This document shows positions 58,606 to 64,000 of a stretch of 64,000 nucleotides of DNA, in pieces. How positions within the stretch are numbered: the first letter of the stretch is position 1; the number at the start of each line of letters is the position of its first letter. Made by a program: the position numbers and the translations under genes. The DNA is from DASSBG01 sp963800395 (lineage in GTDB: Bacteria; Pseudomonadota; Gammaproteobacteria; Xanthomonadales; Rhodanobacteraceae). The stretch covers positions 1-64,000 of the forward strand of contig CAWDBD010000005.1 of NCBI GenBank assembly GCA_963800395.1, read 5' to 3'. The notes beneath the pieces were generated by a model. That model searched no databases, was not told the origin of the DNA, and saw only the letters and a program-made list of their open reading frames with translations.

Positions 58606-60771
58606 TCAATACAGATCGATGGGGTCGACATCCAGCGACCAGTGCAGGCCGCGCGGGTGCTTCAGTGCGAACAACGCATCGCGCCAGCTGCGCAGGACCT
58701 TGTGCAGGTTGCTGCGATCATCGGATTCGAGCAGCAGCTGACCGCGATGCTGGCCGGCGCGGCGGGGCATGGGTGCGGGCAGCGGGCCGAGCGCGCGCAC
58801 AGCCGGGTCTTGGGGCAATGCCCCGTGCGCGGCCTGCAGAAATGCATTCAATGCATCAAGCTCGGTGGCGCGCACGCGCAGCAGGGCCTGATGGCTGAAG
58901 GGCGGCAACTGCGCCGCACGGCGCTCGTCCAGCATCTGCTCTGCAAGGTGGTGGTAGCCCTGCCGAAGCAGGCCGGTCAGCAGGGGATGCTGTGGAAAGT
59001 GCGTCTGCATCACCACGCTGCCGGGCTTGTCGGCGCGGCCGGCGCGGCCGGCGACCTGCACGATCAGTTGAGCCAGCTTTTCGCCGGCGCGAAAGTCGAC
59101 ACTGTACAGGCCTTCATCCACACCGCTGATGGCTACCAGGGTAAGGCCCGGCAGGTCGTGGCCCTTGGCCAGCATCTGCGTGCCGACCAGAATGACCGGG
59201 CCGCCGGCATCCAGTTTGGCCAGCAGGGTTTCGAAGGCCTTGCGGCGGCGCGTGGTTTCGCTGTCGACTCGCAAGACCGGTGTGTCCGGGTAGCGTTGCG
59301 CCAGAAAATCCTCGATGCGTTCGGTGCCGTAGCCACGCGGATTGAGCGAATCCTCGCCGCAGCCCGGACACTGCTCCGGCACGTGCTGCCAGTGACCGCA
59401 GTGGTGGCACAACAAGCGCCCCTGCGCGCGATGCACGGTCAGTGGCCGGTCGCAGGCCTCGCACTCGGCATGCCAGCCGCAGGCCTGGCAGATCAGTGCG
59501 GACGAATAGCCGCGACGATTGCGAAACACCAGCGCCTGTTCGCCTCGTTCGATGCATTGGTCCAGGTGCTGCAGCAGGGTCGGCCCCAGGCCATGCGGCG
59601 CACGCGGACCGCGACTGTCGAGTACGTGGACGCGCGGCGATGGACGCTGTTGCGGCCGCTGTGTCAGCCGCAGCAACCGGTGCCTGCCGGCAGCCACATT
59701 GGCCAGGCTTTCCAGAGACGGCGTGGCCGAGCCGAGCACGATCGGCACATCCAGCTGGCGAGCCCGGACCAGCGCCAGATCACGTGCGTGATAGCGAAAG
59801 CCTTCCTGCTGCTTGTAGGAGCTGTCGTGCTCCTCGTCAACCACGATCAGGCCGGCATCGGGCAAGGGCGTGAACACCGCCGAGCGCGTGCCGATGATGA
59901 CCTTGGCGCGGCCCTCGCGCGCGCGCAGCCAGGCACGCGCGCGTTCGCCCTCGGCCAGGTTCGAGTGCAGCACCTCGATCGGCACACCCAGGCGTGCTGA
60001 CAGGCGCCTCAGCGTTTGCGGCGCCAGGCCGATTTCCGGCACCAGCATCAGGCTCTGTCGGCCCTCGGCCAGCGCCTTTTCGATCAGCGCCAGGTAGACC
60101 TCGGTCTTGCCGCTGCCGGTGACGCCATCCAGCACAAAGGAGCCGAAACCGTTCCAGCCTTCGACGACGGCATTCACGGCCGCCTCCTGCTCTGCATTGA
60201 GTGTCGGGCCGGGCTCGGGGGCCGCCGCCTCGGGTTCGATTTCGAGCTGTGCCACAAGTCCGGCCTTGTGCAGGCGCCGCGCCGCGCCGCGCCAGCCGGG
60301 ACAGCGGATGTCCAGTTCGCCACTGCTCAGCGGGTGCTCACGAAGCGCTTGCAGAAGGGCCTTGCTGCGACCGCGGCGGGTGCCGGCGTCCAGTGCGGCC
60401 CGGCCGGCATCGGTCAGTTTCCAGCTGGTCACGCCCAGCTGCGGCCAGTCGCGCTGGCCACGCAGCCAGGTCGGCAGTGCGCCCAGCCACACATCCCCGG
60501 GAGTGCCCAGCCAGTAGTCGCCGGCCCACTGCAGGCTGGCGATCATTTCCTGGGTATACAGCGGTGCACCATCAAGCACGGCATGGATCGGCTTGAGGCT
60601 GGCAGTGTGTCCGCTGGCATCGCCATGCGCGACCACCATGCCGACGCGAGAGCCGGGACCGAAGGGCACGCGCACGCGCACGCCGATCGGCGCCTCGGAC
60701 CCGGGCACGGGCAGGTAGTCGAACAGTTGCGGCAGCGGCAGCGGCAGCGCAACCCGGAGGATCAATGGCAT
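58606..60771 (-). CDS. priA: Primosomal protein N' (replication-restart helicase PriA)
   Basis: 721 residues. The 3'-end-binding domain comes first, then the DEXH helicase with DGVTGSGKTEVYLAL (Walker A) and DEEHDSSYKQ (Walker B), followed by the zinc-binding region (CQACGW, CEACDR, CHHCGHW, CPGCGED) and the helicase C-terminal motifs. ATG 60771 gives the usual MPLILRVALPLPL start. Three DnaA boxes lie within 170 bases upstream of it. Confidence 0.95.
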   Translation of the reverse strand: MPLILRVALPLPLPQLFDYLPVPGSEAPIGVRVRVPFGPGSRVGMVVAHGDASGHTASLKPIHAVLDGAPLYTQEMIASLQWAGDYWLGTPGDVWLGALPTWLRGQRDWPQLGVTSWKLTDAGRAALDAGTRRGRSKALLQALREHPLSSGELDIRCPGWRGAARRLHKAGLVAQLEIEPEAAAPEPGPTLNAEQEAAVNAVVEGWNGFGSFVLDGVTGSGKTEVYLALIEKALAEGRQSLMLVPEIGLAPQTLRRLSARLGVPIEVLHSNLAEGERARAWLRAREGRAKVIIGTRSAVFTPLPDAGLIVVDEEHDSSYKQQEGFRYHARDLALVRARQLDVPIVLGSATPSLESLANVAAGRHRLLRLTQRPQQRPSPRVHVLDSRGPRAPHGLGPTLLQHLDQCIERGEQALVFRNRRGYSSALICQACGWHAECEACDRPLTVHRAQGRLLCHHCGHWQHVPEQCPGCGEDSLNPRGYGTERIEDFLAQRYPDTPVLRVDSETTRRRKAFETLLAKLDAGGPVILVGTQMLAKGHDLPGLTLVAISGVDEGLYSVDFRAGEKLAQLIVQVAGRAGRADKPGSVVMQTHFPQHPLLTGLLRQGYHHLAEQMLDERRAAQLPPFSHQALLRVRATELDALNAFLQAAHGALPQDPAVRALGPLPAPMPRRAGQHRGQLLLESDDRSNLHKVLRSWRDALFALKHPRGLHWSLDVDPIDLY

Positions 60772-60904
60772 GGCGTACAGTTTACCGGCGCCGGAGGCGG
60801 CGCGCCATCCATCATCGGCAACGGACCTCTGGCGACTTGCGAGCATTTCCAAGAAAAATTTCAGGAACCGTGGCTAAGTTCATGCTCTGCGTAGGGTTTA
60901 CCGC

Positions 60905-60939
60905 TTATCCACAGAATCTGTGGATAAGTCTGTGGATGA
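60905..60939. promoter_or_regulatory. Three DnaA boxes upstream of priA
   Basis: TTATCCACA (60905-60913, perfect), TGTGGATAA (60919-60927, perfect on the other strand) and TGTGGATGA (60931-60939, one mismatch). The first two form an 11 bp inverted repeat with a 3-base loop. Perfect TTATCCACA boxes are rare in GC-rich DNA. Confidence 0.75.
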
Positions 60940-60993
60940 GCATGTGGGCAGGACCGTGCGGGGCGCATGATGACGTGCCATGTTTCACATTGG

Positions 60994-61239
60994 TTACTTT
61001 TTGATCATCTTGAAAAATTCATATGCATCATGTACTTGCAATTGCAAAGCCACGTTCTGCCGAAGCAAGCGCACCACGCATTCTTTCAGTTCGATGTCAG
61101 GCCCGATTGTGGCTGTGCACAACAGTTGCCGACGCACTCTCAGGTGAACCGGCCAAAACCCGCGCAAAGTCATGGGTTTGGCAACCTGTTCTGCGGCCCG
61201 GACGGGTGTCCGCGGCAGCTCGTTTCGGGGTACGAACAT
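60994..61239 (-). CDS. Hypothetical 81-residue protein
   Basis: A compact open frame begins MFVPRNELPRTPVRAAEQVA and ends YEFFKMIKK. It starts 5 bases after the DUF3667 stop. The composition is protein-like, and the middle (DIELKECVVRLLRQNVALQLQVH) looks helical. GC is lower than in the flanking genes. No domain recognised. Confidence 0.4.
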   Translation of the reverse strand: MFVPRNELPRTPVRAAEQVAKPMTLRGFWPVHLRVRRQLLCTATIGPDIELKECVVRLLRQNVALQLQVHDAYEFFKMIKK

Positions 61240-61243
61240 GGAT

Positions 61244-62527
61244 CTACATGCTGCCCAGTGCCGCCAGCACGACCGCGACGAGAGTAAGCGACAGAAGAAT
61301 CGAGTAGGCCACTCCGAGCACGGAGAACTTGGCAACTGTCATGACCCAGCCCTGCTGGTAGATGCGTTTCTGCATGATCAGCAGGTACAGCGGAATCCAG
61401 ATGGCCAGGCCCGCAATCAGCCAGCCCATCGGCGACTGCGTCCAGCTCGCCAGCGGCGCCAGGGCCGTGCGCGCCAGGCTGACCAGCGCCAGCAGCAGCA
61501 GCGACAGAAAGATGAAGCCATGGCTGTGCAAGGCGACGATCAGGTGCTCGACATAGAGGCGTCGCTTGAACACGTACATCAGCTTCAGCAGGACCGCAAA
61601 CAGCGGCAACATGGCCAGCAGGACCGGCGGCAGGATATTGAACATGGTCGCCACCAGACGCTGACGCGCCTGCGGATCGGTGCGCATCTGCATCAGGTTT
61701 TGTCTGGCGCGGTTTGCGTAGTCGTGGCCAAGCCTGTCGAAAAGACCGATCCCGACGGTTTCTTCGGCAGCCTTGTCGTTGCCATCGGCGGGCGCGAGCG
61801 TGGCCATGCGCCGGCCAGCCGCCTGGTAGACGCGCTTGTCCAGGGCATCCAGATCCGTGCCGGCGGAGTCAGTGGCCGATGCCGTCTGCCGCTTCCGGTC
61901 GATGGCAGCAATAGCCAGGGCTGTACGCTCCTGCACCTCGGACATCGTGTCGGCCGCGGCAACCCACTCCGGCCATTGCGACAGCGTGCCGTCGGGCGGG
62001 GCAGCTGGCGCCGGGCTGCGCCGGATTCAAGCTTGCGAATACGTTGCGCGGCCTGACGCTCCAGCTCCTTTGCGCGCCATATCCACTCCTGCGGACGCTA
62101 TCGATCCAGCCGCCTTGTCGGCTTGCTGCAGTCCCTGCAGTTGCTTGTCGAGCATCTGCTGCACTTCGGCCGGCGTGTCGGCGTCGGAAAAGGCATTGGC
62201 CTTGTCGGTCGAGATGCGCATTTTGCTGGCATCGATACCGAACTGGATGGCGAAAAACGCCAGCACGGACAGCAGAAACATCGTCCGGAACGGCGGCAGA
62301 TAGCGGATGCGCCGACCGGCAAAATATTCCCTGGTCAGGAATCCCGGACGAAAATACAGCGCCGGCAGGGTGCGCAGCAGGCGATTGTCGAAATCGAAAA
62401 AACTGTCGAAAATATCCTCGATCAGCGCACCGATGTGGCGCAAGGGACTATGCGCCTTCTGCCCGCATTCATGGCATACCGGGCCATGCAGAAAAGCCCC
62501 GCAATTTGCACAGGCCGTGGGGACCAT
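61244..62527 (-). pseudogene. Disrupted DUF3667 membrane protein
   Basis: The N-terminal part from ATG 62527 has the zinc ribbon CANCGAFLHG...CHECGQK and the DUF3667 membrane region (FFDFDNRLLRTLPALYFRPGF). The frame then meets TGA at 62027-62029. The remainder continues in the same frame (PPDGTLSQWPEWVAAADTMSEVQ onward) with five membrane helices to 61244. Between about 62040 and 62095 the neighbouring frame reads strongly coding-like text (QEWIWRAKELERQAAQR, then IRKLESGAA), so two compensating indels are more likely than a simple nonsense change. Confidence 0.72.
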
Positions 62528-62594
62528 GGGCAGCAGTGCTGACGGCGTTTCGCTGGCAAGGTTAGAATCGCCGACTTTCTTCAGACTTTTTCCC

Positions 62595-63971
62595 ATGAAC
62601 AGCCCATTCGGTACCCTGGCCGAAGCGCGCGCCACACTGCGCCTGGCGTTGCCGCTGATTGTAGGACAGTTGTCAGCGGTCGGCATGAGCCTGGTCGACG
62701 CCGTGCTGGCCGGACACTACAGCGCGCACACGCTGGCCGCCGTGGCCATCGGCGCCAGCCTGTGGTCACTGTCGGTGAGCGTGGCGGTAGGCCTGATGCT
62801 GGCCCTGCCGGCCAGCATCGCGCAACTCGACGGCGCGGGCCAGCGCAATCAGGTGGCGCCCCTGTTCCAGCAGGCCCTGTGGATGGCGCTCGGTGCCGGC
62901 GCTCTGCTGTTCCTTGGCTTGCGCTTTGGCGCACCACACCTGATCCGCATCATCGGCGTGGCGCCGGTGCTGTATCCGGACGTGGATGCGTTCCTGCATG
63001 CGATAGCCTGGGGCAGCCCGGCGCTGGCCCTGTATTTTGCGTTTCGCGGCCTGCCCGAGGGCCTGTCGATCACCTGGCCGACCATGGTCACCGGGCTGGC
63101 CGGGCTGGCGTTTCTGGCGCCGCTGGGCTGGGTATTGATGTACGGCAAGCTGGGCCTGCCGGCACTCGGGGCACGCGGCAGTGGTATCGCCACCGCCGTC
63201 GTGATGTGGCTGGAAGCCGCCTGCATGGCAGGCTATATCGCATTCAATCGGGGCTTGCGGGACCTGGGCTGGCCACGGCGATGGCCGCGACCGGAGCGGG
63301 CAACCATTGCCAGGCTGTTGCGGCTGGGCACGCCGATGGGGGTCAGCGTGCTGATGGAGTCGGGCCTGTTTGTGGCCGCGGCTCTGGCCATAGGTACGCT
63401 GGGCGAGGATGCCGTGGCCAGCCATCAGATCGCACTCAACGTGGCGGCGGTCGCCTTCATGGTGCCGCTGGGCATGGCCATGGCCATCACGATTCGACTT
63501 GGCCGCGCGGCCGGGCGTCGTGATCATGCCGGTGTTCGACACGCCTTCGCTGCGGGCGTTCTCCTGATTCTCGCTACCCAGACCATCTCCAGCAGCCTCA
63601 TGCTGTGCCTGCCGGAGCATATTGCCCGCCTGTACAGTGATGATGTGGACATCGTGATGCTGGCCGGACGCCTGGTGATCCTGGCCGGGATCTTTCAGCT
63701 TGCCGACGGTCTGCAGGTGGCGGCCAGCGGTGCCTTGCGCGGCCTCAAGGACACCCGAGTCCCGATGTTCCTGACGGCCTTCGCCTACTGGCTGGTGGGC
63801 ATGCCGCTGGGCTGGTGGATGACCTTTCACCAGGGCTTCGGCGCACGCGGCATGTGGATGGGCCTGATCGCGGGCTTGAGCGCGGCCGCGGTGCTGCTGA
63901 TGCTGCGCTTTGCCTGGATGCTGCGCCGCCCCTGGCTGTGGCGTGACCTGCCACCGGCAGAGGGTGTGTGA
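62595..63971 (+). CDS. MATE-family multidrug exporter
   Basis: 458 residues with twelve membrane helices in two homologous halves, NorM type. LIVGQLSAVGMSLVDAVLAGHYS at the start and GTPMGVSVLMESGLFVAAALAIG in the second half are the family signatures. It exports cationic drugs with Na+ or H+. It is divergent from the DUF3667 gene with a 67-base gap. Confidence 0.92.
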   Translation: MNSPFGTLAEARATLRLALPLIVGQLSAVGMSLVDAVLAGHYSAHTLAAVAIGASLWSLSVSVAVGLMLALPASIAQLDGAGQRNQVAPLFQQALWMALGAGALLFLGLRFGAPHLIRIIGVAPVLYPDVDAFLHAIAWGSPALALYFAFRGLPEGLSITWPTMVTGLAGLAFLAPLGWVLMYGKLGLPALGARGSGIATAVVMWLEAACMAGYIAFNRGLRDLGWPRRWPRPERATIARLLRLGTPMGVSVLMESGLFVAAALAIGTLGEDAVASHQIALNVAAVAFMVPLGMAMAITIRLGRAAGRRDHAGVRHAFAAGVLLILATQTISSSLMLCLPEHIARLYSDDVDIVMLAGRLVILAGIFQLADGLQVAASGALRGLKDTRVPMFLTAFAYWLVGMPLGWWMTFHQGFGARGMWMGLIAGLSAAAVLLMLRFAWMLRRPWLWRDLPPAEGV

Positions 63972-64000
63972 ACCTGTCTATTCGAAGCCATCCCGGAAAA

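Noticed and set aside
62027..62029. Selenocysteine TGA in the DUF3667 gene
   Set aside because: No SECIS-like hairpin follows and the flanking text reads better in another frame.

Overview
The window is about 64 kb of GC-rich DNA, and its gene set points to a gammaproteobacterium of the Xanthomonadales/Lysobacterales type (Rhodanobacter, Dokdonella, Lysobacter relatives). The indicators are the hemD-hemX-hemY block, ampE, the 344-residue type of 6-phosphogluconate dehydrogenase, a Csu-type pilus cluster, a perfect CRP/Clp-type site, and intergenic GRGTCCC heptamers and CGTCATCC hairpin repeats. The taxonomic call is inference from gene content. Most of the window is ordinary chromosome. The accessory-looking parts are the left edge (1-2.8 kb) and the 39-45 kb operon.

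Layout. 0-3 kb: a hipBA toxin-antitoxin pair with its own promoter/operator, a 184 bp MITE-like element, tRNA-Met, and a truncated second tRNA-Met. 3-8.5 kb: rppH, bfd-bfr (iron storage), a degenerate GGDEF-EAL protein behind a strong promoter overlapped by a perfect CRP/Clp-type site, hemJ, a DUF6776 protein and a bactofilin. 8.5-12.7 kb: a secreted beta-helix protein with a C-terminal sorting tail, erpA, nudC and an exported amidohydrolase. 12.9-17.5 kb: a Csu-type chaperone-usher pilus operon. 17.9-26.2 kb: ampE, an FAD oxidoreductase, srkA (apparent ATT start) coupled to a thioesterase, a ferredoxin-reductase, and hemD-hemX-hemY. 26.3-35.7 kb: a GNAT-nitrilase fusion, thioesterase, lipoprotein, rhodanese, tatABC, SYLF protein, a beta-propeller with a sorting tail, hemH and a hydrolase. 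35.7-38.8 kb: two exported zinc peptidases.

39.0-45.2 kb is one tightly overlapping minus-strand operon: alpha/beta-hydrolase, two small membrane proteins (one frameshifted), an XRE regulator, a TAP-like peptidase, a tandem 177/176 bp repeat that is itself open, and a NatAB-like ABC exporter. Two matching 18 bp palindromes flank its promoter and probably bind the XRE protein. This operon, and the repeat that sits exactly on its ATGA stop/start overlaps, is the least conventional structure in the window.

45.3-64 kb: gnd, arfB, an acyltransferase, an NhaP-type antiporter, comM, ubiK, glnK, an ATGA-linked chain of small genes, an MFS transporter, an EF-hand protein, a frameshifted folE, rmuC, priA, a trio of DnaA boxes, a disrupted DUF3667 gene and a MATE exporter.

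Recurring themes are haem and iron (bfd, bfr, hemJ, hemDXY, hemH, erpA) and the cell envelope (pilus, Tat, bactofilin, sorted proteins, exporters). Three genes (the 43.6 kb membrane gene, folE, DUF3667) carry point frameshifts, which means either real decay or consensus errors in the assembly.
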